NCBI GenBank assembly: GCA_963556495.2
Contig: OY747704.1
Span: forward strand, 3,685,501 to 3,749,500
DNA length: 64,000 nt
Source of the DNA: Valencia hispanica
Taxonomy: Eukaryota; Chordata; Actinopteri; Cyprinodontiformes; Valenciidae
Direction of reading: 5' to 3'
Shown here piece by piece: positions 12,301-24,300 of this stretch. A program made the position numbers and the translations under genes. Within the stretch, counting starts at the first letter, position 1, and every line of letters starts with the position of its first letter. The notes beneath the pieces were generated by a model that was given only the letters and a program-made list of their open reading frames with translations, was not told the DNA's origin and did no database searches.

Positions 12301-15300
12301 GTCTCATTATGTGCACCCATTAAATGTTTGGGCTGGGTGTAACTTCTCTAATAGCTGCCATATTGATCCAAAGGTTTAGCTGATCTGTACTATTCTGGTT
12401 AGTTTGAGGAGCTGTCATATATTTGTATGCTGTAATACTTGGTACATAGAAGGGTATTCAGAGTTTGACATACTTAAGAACTTCCTTGTTATCATTCATT
12501 TAGTCCTTCCTCTTCCTGTGTAGCATTGCTAACTCTGGGGCCAATACATCCTGTTGCCATGTGGTGGTCAGACTGCACAAACACAGATCTATTTCAGCTA
12601 GTAAGAGGAAGCTCCAGATCTTTCATTCATAATACATATGCAAGATTAAGGCCCAGACTGGCTCAATCACAGCTCATTACTTAATGGGTAAGATTTTTAA
12701 AGAAGGGAGCTGGGGAGGGGTTAGGAAAGCTGGCTAATCTGTGTAATGTAGTGGTAAGCTCTTGGATGGGATAAGCAGGCTAGCAGAGTATATTTGACAA
12801 CAGGTCCTGAACATCAGAGTGAGACTGCAGAACTTTCTGTAAAAAGAACCTCCAGAACCCTCTAATGTCTAAATATCTTCACCAAGATGTCAAACATGTT
12901 CTGTGTTTCCAGACAGGACTGTCTTCTCAAACCCCCAGACGGTCGTGGCAGATGGCCGCTCCTACTGAGCCTGGTTCTGTTGGAGGTTTCTTCCTGTTAA
13001 AGGGGAGATTTTCCTCTCCACCGTCGCTGCATGCTTGCTCAGTATGAGGGATTGCTGAAGGATTGCTGTGGTTGAAAGTCTGCATCAACGGGACCCAACC
13101 TCACGCCAATGACTGACTCAATCTGCTGGGATTCCTTAAATAGGAAACTTTTTAACTAATTGGAATGTTTGTATAAATGTATTGAAATGACTTCTTGTTA
13201 AGTGCCTTGAGATGACATCTGTTGTGAATTGGCGCTATATAAATAAACTGAATTGAATTGAATCTCTTGAGGGTCATGGACCTTATGTAAGTGTATGCAG
13301 TGACGTGTTGTTCTAAGAGCATGACAACACAGATCCTCCATCCTACAGTGGACACTGACTCAGCCTGCTAGAAAGCAGCAGCAGCATTTCTTTTCTTGGT
13401 AACAGGCAGGAAAGCATACAGCAGGCTATTTTAACTGCATTCCTAACCCTCCACCCACACACAGACACAGACACGCACACAGACACACACATCATTTTTA
13501 CATGTCACAGTTCTTGTGACTTGTGCAGAAGCTGGATGCAGGATCTGCTGTCTGTGCACCAGCTCTGATTTCCAGCAGTAAGCAGGGTGACTCCTCCTGA
13601 ATGATGGCTAGGATCAATGAAGAAAATCATGATCTGGCAGGGTTATGATGAACACAGCATCCGGAGGAGAACTGAGCCTTGGAGCAACATGATCCAGTGT
13701 CTGGGTGACTGCAGGGCCCTCCATGCAGGAGGCTGTTAGACTGGTTAAGGAGGATGTGCTGCATAGAGCTAGTACTTTGCAGATGCCAGATCCTAAAATG
13801 TGAGTGTTTTCAGATTTTTCACAACAAGGATCAGATCATATTGTCTGTGAATCAGATTCTCTTCAGTAACCACCTAAACATCAGCCACACTTGGACTTCA
13901 AACCAAACAATTAAAGAACGGACAAACGCTAAGCTGCACATCATTGTACAGGAGTCCTTATTAGATGATGTCACTGCTTTTCACTTCCACTAGCTCTTTC
14001 ACAAAGCGGTTCAAAGTTCTGCTTGCTGCTCAAACCCTTTTCTGAGCACTATTGTTACTGTAGCTTCTACTGTTATCAGTAAAGTGTTTGTTATTGCTGC
14101 TGCTAGTTTTAGCTGTCACCTGAATATGCCATCAGGTCTGCACCATAGCACACAACACTGTTTTGTTGTGCAACATGCCTTGTATGCAGTGAAGTAGAGT
14201 CACTGCACTACTATGACATGTTGTCATGGTAAAAAAACAGAAAATAGACATGAGCTGATGTATTTTTATTTCATTAGATTGAGTTTATATGGTTTACAAG
14301 ATTTTTGTAATTACAGACACTTTAAAGTCCTTTTGGAATACCATTAATAGTGTCATTAAACGTAAATATAGATTAGCATCCCAATTAAGCCCAACCTCAA
14401 TCATCATCACTAACAACTTTATATTGACGTAGCATAAGGCACTTTCTTTAGCAAAACCTGTCAGAACTGAGCATGGTCTTGTATGCCACTATATGTTTAG
14501 ACTGTAACGGTTTATTTAATATTTACTGTCAGACAGGAAGTCCGACTGGATCTGGCAGAAATGGAGCAGAACTTCTGTAAATCAATTTTCAGGTCCATGT
14601 CTAGTGTTCTGTATCCATCTTTTGTTTTAGGACCAGCTTACGTTTCCATCTCTGTGTGATTGCAGGTGGAGAGCTTGCTAACAGTTGCATGTAGGAACCC
14701 ACAGACGTTGCCCTTACAGATAACAACAGCGTATTCTGATTTGCAAAATGAATTAACTCTTCATGCATGTTTGATTTCCAGTTTTAATGCAGGCTGGTTG
14801 AGCACATCTGAGTGTGTTACCTTGGTAGGATATGCTTTACGTTTCGTTTCTAGTTTGGCTTCACATGGAAAGTCCATAAACTGTTAGCTGGAAAACTAAT
14901 GTGTACTTCCTCAAAATGCAGATGAAGACAAAGTTATCTATTGCAGGTGTGAGTATTGATTGCTTGTAACTTCTGAAAAAAAATCGGAACTATCCCTTTA
15001 AATAGGAGAAAAGTCAACAGAGTTATGCTTTAGATGCTTAGATTCAAGGATACCAGCTGCTAACAGTAGGCAACATTAACAGAGACTGCTCCAACATAAA
15101 ACTGACAAAGATTTAGTCACAATAAAATCAAATCAGGGTCAAGGTTGTTCTTGCTTTACTGAAACCTTTGTTAGAGTGGTCTTACTCCCCCCACCCCACC
15201 CCAGCCACCTGCAGAACATAAACCTTTTGGGTTGAATAGTAAACAGTTATATTAGCATTCAGTTGCCTATCAAATGGCTCTATGGTGGTGGTGGGGGATT

Positions 15301-18300
15301 TATGGGCTGCGGCTCAGTGAACGCTGATGGGAACAAAACATCCCCGGTGCACATGATCATTTTCACTCCGGCCTGCTGTAGTCTCACAGTTCATCCTTTC
15401 TCTCCACAAACACAAGTTTACACACTCAAACATCTCTGGGATGGACAGTAACATTGAGTTAAAATGAAAAAAGGTTCAATTCATTGTTTTAGTGTGAATG
15501 TTAAAACAATTCTACAAGTAAGACTACTGGGGCAGTCTTTAAAGGTCCTTCATATCTACTTCAATCTGTCATTAGATTGTGGTCAACTGTAGCAGAAACA
15601 CTGGGGACAAAGTTCAAATCCATCTCAGGGTTAAAGGGAAGAAAAGCAGCCTGACCTGTCACAGTCGAGGTTTACCGCGCCGAACGAGTCGCAGGAGCAG
15701 GGCAGACAGCTGCTGGTGCCGTTGGTGAAGTACTCCTCCTCACACTCGTCACACTGCAGGCCCGTGTAGCCCATCAGGCAAGAACACTGACCGCTGCTCT
15801 GGTTGCATTTGTCCGGGTCCAGAATCCCTTCACTGCCGCTGCTGCAGTTACACACCCCCTCTGGTTGACCAGGAAGGAGATCAGCAATGAAAGAACAAGG
15901 ACAAAACATGTAAATAAGTTTCACAGATTTACAGTACATAACCAATAATAATTCACTCAAAAATACAATGTCTTAGAATTAACATGGACAGCTTTACTTT
16001 CTTCTGCTTACCATCATCGGCTCATTTTTTTTTTTTTTTTGAACATCGGTCTGATGATGGGAATTTATTCAGATTTGTTGCCTGTTTGGTTTTCCACTGG
16101 ATGGGTCATTGTCTGTCCTAGTCATATTCTACTTTACACAGTGGACCATTTTGTTAACATAAATCTGTATGAATACATATAAAATGTGGGGATCCTCAAG
16201 GCTCCATTCTCTGTCTGTCTAGTTTTATTCAATATGAACATGTTCCCCCTAGCTCAGATTATATACTGTAGTATTATAAAATCTCTCACAACATGCTGAT
16301 TACATAGATTAGGACTGGGAGATATATGGCTTCAAATCTATATTGTGATATAATCTAAAGCGTGTGCGATAACTAAATACAGTGGCTTGCAAAAGTATTC
16401 AGCCCCCTTGAACTTTTCCACATTTTGTCACATTGCAGACACAAACATGAATCAATTTTATTGGAATTCCACATGAAAGACCAAAACAAAGTGGTGTACA
16501 CGTGAGAAGTGGAACGAAAATCATACATGATTCCAAACATGTTTTACAAATAAATAAGTGAAAAGTGGGGTGTGCGTAATTATCCAGCCCCCTTTGGTCT
16601 GAGTGCAGTCAGTTGCCCATAGACATTGTCTGATGAGTGCTAATGACTAAATAGAGGCACCTGTGTGTAATCTAATGTCAGTACAAATACAGCTGCCCTG
16701 TGACGGCCTCAGAGGTTGTCTAAGAGAATGTTGGGAGCAACAACACCATGAAGTCCAAAGAACACACCAGACAGGTCAGGGATAAAGTTATTGAGAAATT
16801 TAAAGCAGGCTTAGGCTACAAAAAGATTTCCCAAGCCTTGAACATCCCACGGAGCGCTGTTCAAGTGATCATTCAGAAATGGAAGGAGTATGGCACAACT
16901 GTAAACCTACCAAGACAAGGCCGTCCACCTAAACTCACAGGCCGAACAAGGAGAGCGCTGATCAGAAATGCAGCCAAGAGGCCCATGGTGACTCTGGATG
17001 AGCTGCAGAGATCTACAGCTCAGGTGGGGGAATCTGTCCATAGGACAACTATTAGTCGTGCACTGCACAAAGTTGGCCTTTATGGAAGAGTGGCAAGAAG
17101 AAAGCCATTGTTAAAAGAAAACCATAAGAAGTCCTGTTTGCAGTTTGCCACAAGCCATGTGGGGGACACAGCAAACATGTGGAAGAAGGTGCTCTGGTCA
17201 GATGAGACCAAAATGGAAAACACTATGTGTGACACTGCACATCACTCTGAACACACCATCCCCACTGTCAAATATGGTGGTGGCAGCATCATGCTCTGGG
17301 GGTGCTTCTCTTCAGCAGGGACAGGGAAGCTGGTCAGAGTTGATGGGAAGATGGATGGAGCCAAATACAGGGCAATCTTGGAAGAAAACCTCTTGGAGTC
17401 TGCAAAAGACTTGAGACTGGGGCGGAGGTTCACCTTCCAGCAGGACAACAACCCTAAACATAAAGCCAGGGCAACAATGGAATGGTTTAAAACAAAACGT
17501 ATCCATGTGTTAGAATGGCCCAGTCAAAGTCCAGATCTAAACCCAATCCAGAATCTGTGGCAAGATCTGAAAGCTGCTGTTCACAAACGCTGTCCATCTA
17601 ATCTGACTGAGCTGGAGCTGTTTTGCAAAGAAGAATGGGCAAGAATTTCAGTCTGTAGATGTGCAAAGCTGGTAGAGACATACCCTAAAAGACTGGCAGC
17701 TGGAAGTGCAGCAAAAGGTGGTTCTACAAAGTATTGACTCAGGAGGCTGAATAATTACGCACACCCCACTTTTCAGTTATTTGTTTGTAAAAACTGTTTG
17801 GAATCATGTATGATTTTCGTTCCACTTCTCACGTGTACACCACTTTGTTTTGGTCTTTCACGTGGAATTCCAATAAAACTGATTCATGTTTGTGGCTGTA
17901 ATGTGACAAAATGTGGAAAAGCTCAAGGGGGCCGAATACTTTTGCAAGCCACTGTATATCGCAATATAATCTTTTATTTTATTTACATATGTCAAAATGA
18001 GAGTTTATTAACATTCTCACTTTCCAGATACATTGCAGCAGAACAACTTCAAAAAAAGTATAGAATGACATTTAAGAAAATCATTCATTGTGCAAAAAGC
18101 ATTAACAAGCATAACATAAAAAAGAAGAAGATATTTCAAATAAATTAATAACTAAATGTTATGAAAACACAAAGTTCAAAATTGTCTGCTTTCCTGGTCA
18201 TTTGTTGTTGTTTATAAATTTAATATAGCACAAAAATAAACCTGCACACATTTGAATTAAAAATGCTTCAAGTTCAACAGGTTAAATGGAAAAAAGACCG

Positions 18301-21300
18301 CAGTAGGCTGGTATAGTCAAAATCTCTACCTTTGCCAAACTTTCTATCATTTCTATCTTATACCTGTTATATCACCCACCACTAACAGAGTTTTATACTT
18401 CATGTCACCGTATGAGCACAGTCCCTTTTAGCTCCTAAGAGGGTCCACAGTATAAATCAGTGGATTTTATTTAGAATTTTCAGTTTAATACAGAAAAGAC
18501 AGAAGTCACAGTTTTAGGTCTAAAAATGCCAGTTTGGAAATCAACTCAAGAAACCTCAAGTAGGCTAAATACTACCATGTCGACACGCCTGCCAGAAATC
18601 TAGTTATGAAATTTCATTAGTCAAATAAAAACTATAAATAAATCAGTCTACTTTATCCCAAAAACATTCCAAGAATTAGAGGCAAACTGTTTTAACATGA
18701 CACAGAAAATCCCAATAATAAAACAAAAAACAATGAACAAAACAAAGGAGATGATTGTAGATTTCAGAAGAAACAGGCATAAGTCAAACACTGTTTCCAT
18801 CATGGGAGAAGAAGTGGAGGTGGTTGAGGAGTATAAATACCTCGGAGTTCACCTTGACAACAGACTGGACTGGAGACTGAACAGTGAAGCGTCTACAAGA
18901 AGGGACAGAGCAGACTGGACTTCTTGAGGAAGCTTAGGTCCTTCAAGGTTTGCAGTAAGACGCTGTAGATCGTCTACAACAGGGGTGTCAAACTCAAAGG
19001 TATTTTGGGCCACATCAAGACCATGAATGTCCTTAAAGGGCAGCTTGTGGCAGAAAGTATTGATAAATCAATTTTTAACAAACTGTTAAAATATTAATAA
19101 ATATCTGTCTCCGTATTCGACGAGTACTTCTTAAAATGAAATAATACTGACAATCTTTTCACAATGATGTGATTTAGGACTATTCAAATAAACACTGATT
19201 TGATTTGACCGATAAAATAGTATTTAGGTGCACATACATAGAACTGAAATGTTCTATTTATATGGTCTCCTAGGGTTTAGAGGGCCACATAAAGGGCTAT
19301 GGGGGGCCGGATTTGGCCCCCGGGCCTTGACTTTGACACATGTGCTCTAGTCTGTTGTGGAGAGTGTAATCTCTTCAGCCATCATCTGTTGGGGTAGCAG
19401 CATCAGAGCCAGAGACTTTAAAAGGCTGCTTCTGATGATTCCCTGGGATGTGTATTTTTAGACTAACAAAACTTTTCATATTGTAAACACTGATTACTTG
19501 TCAGCTTCATCAGCTTATTACTTTTCAAAAAGGTATAAAACTTCTTAGTCTCCATCACCTCCACTGTTTTTCTTGTCACTTTCACAGACTTCTTTAGGAC
19601 CCTATGGAATCTGTTGTGTTATTTTCCAAATTCTGTTTTATTTTTTCCGCAAAATTCCACTTTTTAAATGTTTATTTTTTTGAATTTCACTCCTTCCATT
19701 CTGACCATATTTATGAACCCAAAGGTGTATAATTATGGAGGGAATTAAAACAATTTCACAAATCAATAAGCAAAGAGATCCATATTTCTTGTTATTCACA
19801 AATATTTTCATAAATACAACAGTGCTGTGGTCCCATCATTTTTAAAGAACTCAAACATTATGTGCAAAACAAAGAATCTTGTGTTTTTCACATTTTATAA
19901 AATTAAAATAAAATCTCCCTTTAAAAATGCGTTAGAGTTGAACTCAGCACCAAACCATGTCGCATAAAGAAACCTGGAAACAGTAAATCCTCTTGCTCAC
20001 TTCCACAATGATCAGGACCTTTCATCATGTTTATTTCCTAACTCTGTCCCAGACATCTCCATTGAACTGCATGACTGTCAGCGTTTTAGTGTTTCGCTCT
20101 CATGATCCTGCAGACCTCCATTTGCACTGCTTGCTTTTTCCCCCCTGAAAGAATATCTGAATCGGCACACTGAACATGCTTCTTCTCCATTTTTCTGATG
20201 TGACTCTTCACCAACGAGTAAACTCTGCAGGCCATAAGGGAAGCCAACACGTAAGTGTCAAAACTTCCTCTAGAGGCTGGCTCCAGAAAGGAACATGTTC
20301 CCATTGAGTCCCATGTTAAAAAGGCCAACTTCACAGCAGAAATAAACCTGTTTACAGCCAGGTTCAATAAACTATTTTAGATGTAATAGGTCAAGTTTAC
20401 CGTCATGACAACTGTGAGGGGGATTAATTTTTTATAACTCATCCATTTAGATGTAATTTAAGCTTGAAATGATGAATAATGAGGGGCGTGTCCTTTTGAT
20501 TGACAGGTCTCAGATGAGCCGTCAGCACTAGAGCTGGTGGCTAGCGGCTTTTTTCGGTGAGTAAAGTTACATTTCTGCTGGGCATTTAAGATTACGCTGC
20601 TTGGTCGAAAATGATTTAAAGTGATGACATTTCTTCCTTACTTCACATATTGATTATTAAAACTTGTTTTAATTAAAATTCACAAAGTTTAGTGAAAGTT
20701 ATAGACCAACAGGCTTCATGATTTTATTTTAGTTGCTCAACCACGGTTTTCCGGCTAAAAGTGCCCGCTAACCTCTGTTGGCTTTGGTTAGCTCAGTTAG
20801 CTCATAACTACATTGACACAGAGTTTGGTAGAGGTCAATCACCCGCCCCCACCCTCAGCTCCACCTCTTTCCCCATTTTTTGTATTTGCCGGGAGTGATG
20901 AGATGCGCACCACGGCCAAGATGGCGGTGGTGGGAACCGCCCACTGGGCTTCAATTCAGCTCTTCAGAAACCTACGGGTGATGCAACGGGGCTCTTATGA
21001 ATACAATCTATGCTCCTCACCATCAGTGGTTGTTACTGTGAGCTGACAGAAATCATAGTAAAGTTGTTCTTCTGATTCCTAAACAACACTAGCCTTGACC
21101 GTGGCGCTGAGCTTCAAGTTGTGCTTAAAAAACAAAAAGTGAGTTTTTTTCACTATGGCTTGCTGGGTTATTCTGTCTGTGTGGAGAGGAGGACCGGCCC
21201 AATCCCCACCTAACCAGGTAACAACAGGTACAGGAGCTACAACCGCCAAAACACTACAGAACAGTGTTTTTAATTGCGTATTCCATTTTCTTTGTTGAAT

Positions 21301-24300
21301 TCCACGATTCTGTCCCCCTTTCCTACATTGGGAACTTTATCATAGAGCCCTACTCCACTCATCTATATACCAGTGTGTCTGTGTAGACTACTTCTGCTGG
21401 GTTAAACAGGCAGGCTGTTGATTAGTTTGAGCACTGCTGCCACATAGTAACTGGAAGCTTGTGTATCGTTCAAGTATGAATAAAGATTTTTAAAAATCCT
21501 CCTCCTGAAGTAAAAGGTCTTCCGAAAGGTCAAAAATAGAATCTAATTATTTGTGAGATCAACCGTTACAAGAGCAGGTGAAATTCTTTTCACATAAACA
21601 ATATTAATATTTTGAACTGCTAAGACTTGTTATGACAACAACAACCCAGGTGCCCCTCCCCCCTGGTATGATGCTTTTGTGAGGTTGGTGTAAACAGTGA
21701 ATAGGAAAGCCAATAATCCAGCATGTATCATAAACTTGTACATTCCAATGTTGGTGTTACAAACCAGGCTTGGATCAATTGTGAGCAATGCTACAAAATA
21801 TTTATTTTTAGTGACACTGGAACATCATTTTGGGGACCATCTGCAGGGACACTGCCCACAGGACTATGCTGAGGGGAGAGGAATGTTTTGGAGCTGTTGA
21901 CATTCCAGAGAGAGCAAAGTGCAGCAACTCATGATTGTTCACACACTCATCTGTAAAATCCAACAATAAAGCCTGCTTTTGCCCTTTTCTGAAGTACGTA
22001 AAGAACAATCTTTAGTCCAAACCAAGGGCTGCTGGGCTGTACATACAGATCAACCTCACCCGCTTGGTCAAACCTGAAGATATGATGTCAGGCTGTCTGT
22101 GGATGATAACCCTGTAGAGTACAGAGAGGTAATCTATTATTTATCTGATGTCAAGTTAGGTGTGGCAACTGAAGGCGCCGCTGTTTGTCTTCATTCTGGG
22201 CTCAGCAGACAAAGAAGACAGACAGTTCAGAGGGAAAAATGCATTGGATTTTTTAGTGGAATGTTGCTCAGGCATCCCATTCTGGATTATGCTCTGATTC
22301 CACTGCAGCTTACACGTTTATGTAACTAAGAAAGGCATGCAGTTGTTGTGGTCTGTAGAGTACAGTCTAACGGTCTGTCGCCTGCGATCACCCCTGAAGG
22401 AGTGCGACATCCAAAGAATGTGTCTCATTCCACACAGCCACTATAGTTCCTGCTTCCTCCGGGTGTACAATGGGAACCTGGAGGCGCTTCTCCAAAGTTA
22501 CACAACAGGTTTGATGCAGATCGGACTGGAACTGTGTGACGAAGGGAGGCAGAGTTCACCTCCTTCCTGTTTCATAAACCGACTGTAACACACCAACCCC
22601 AAGGATCGGATCACAGAGTGAACAAGTGGACCAGCTGAGGGAGCAGATACTACAGGACTGGTCAGACCCACTGAAGCCAAATCAAACTCTCTCATAAGAT
22701 GAAAGCCATGCAGTTATAATAAATATTGTATTTCTTAAATGAAAGTTTGATGTGAGTGTTGACTGTGTTTTATGCTCATGTTGAGTATTTGGAATAGTTA
22801 TTGTTTGTTGGTTCTAGGATGACTTTCAATGATGGCTTTACGCTAAGAATATTATTTCTATCTTAAAACAGACAATAATATAATGTTGCTCACGTAAAGA
22901 AACATTTTGAATTTATGATAAATAACTTTATTATAACTCTCAAACTATATATTAAAAAATCCCAATTATTTTTGATGAACTGGTTATTTTAGAAATTACT
23001 GATACCTTATTTCAAAGCATTTCTACCTTTATGTTCAATATTGAAAGTTTGAAAAGTTTATCAGGGCCTGAAAATATAAGCCTATTTTAATCCTAAATAT
23101 TTTAGAGTTTCCTTCTTTTGGTTTTAGTTTGGTTCTTACATCCTGTTTTTCTAACTCTGTGATAGTTATTAGATAATGCATGCTTTGTATTAAGTACACT
23201 GTTGTTCTGTGTTTATGTTTATAATTTTGCATAGTAACAAAGTTGTAAAGTAAAAAACGGCTCCAGCTATTGCCGTGTCCCAGCCTCTACTCTTCATTGG
23301 CTGTTGGGTACACTCATTCCAGCGCTGCTGGTCATTCACTCAACCCGTTCAGATGTGGCTCAAAGAAATTCATGTTTGTTTGACTGAGACTGAGGTTGGA
23401 TCGGGTCGGTTCCACTCCAGTCCATCAGGACACACAGGACAAACAGCCATGCACACTCATAACTAAGGGCAATTTTAGATTATTCAATTGATTCAATTCA
23501 TGTTCTCAAACTGTGGGAGGAAGCTGGAGTACCTGGAAAAAACTGATGCATGCACTGGAAGAACAAGCCGGGATTTGAACCCAGGGCCGTTTTGCTGCTA
23601 GGCAACAGTGCACCACCATCCACCGTGTTGGCCCATCAAGCAACCAATCCAGGTGATATTCGTCTGCCTCCAGAGCTGATCTTTTTTCTGGTGCATCTCT
23701 AGTGAAGGCTTACACGTTCATTAACAGAAGTGATGAAGCCGCGTTTCTGTTATTCATTTAGATCTAAGAAATAAGGGCTAAGTTGTTACTTTAGTCTGGA
23801 GAACCACAGAAAAGTGGCTGCATAGATTTCTGTTTGTGGACTGCTGAATTGTGGTCTACAATGAAAACAGAGCGGTATACGAGGCAGTCAGTGTTAATGC
23901 AATTACCTCTGGGTAACAACATGTAAAATATCATAGTGGTGGCCTCAAAATCACAAACACGTCTTCACTGAATGAAACTAAACTAAAAACGCCTACAGAT
24001 GCCAACCAATAATGTGTTCTCATGAATTATTGGAGGCAGATTCGCTTTCAAACATTTTACATGGCTGTGTGGCTCAGGTCATTGTTGGGCTGCACAGTGG
24101 AACAGTTCTGTGGGTTCTCAGCTGGGGCCCTTCACTGTGACGTTTAACTGAGCTTTCAGTGCATGTGTGGGTTTTCCAGCAGGGGTTGCTGTGATAGGCT
24201 CCAGCAGCCCTGCAACTCCAAACAGGATAAAGTGGCTATAGAAAATAGATCAACTGTCTTTTATCATATTTCATTGATCATCTAGACATGATAGATTTCT

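Larger units (their letters stand above)
16310..18384. mobile_element. hAT-type MITE (TAGGRCTGGGCGATATxxC ends), copy 1, split by a Tc1 element
   Basis: Starts TAGGACTGGGAGATA and ends TATCACCCACCACTA. The flanking octamers ACATAGAT and ACAGAGTT agree at 6 of 8 positions, as expected for an old 8-bp target duplication. The interior (16310-16379 plus 17955-18384) aligns in reverse with the second copy at 32356-32728. No transposase of its own is visible. Confidence 0.7.
16185..18560 (+). mobile_element. L2-like LINE reverse-transcriptase fragment, split by a MITE
   Basis: The left piece, 16185-16309, translates with frame breaks to a GVPQGS-like stretch followed by a degraded FADD-like box. 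The right piece, 18385-18560, continues with FMSPYEHSPF and a NTEKTEVTVLGLK-like C-terminal segment. The two halves fit one RT fragment interrupted by the element at 16310-18384. Both are decayed. Confidence 0.55.
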
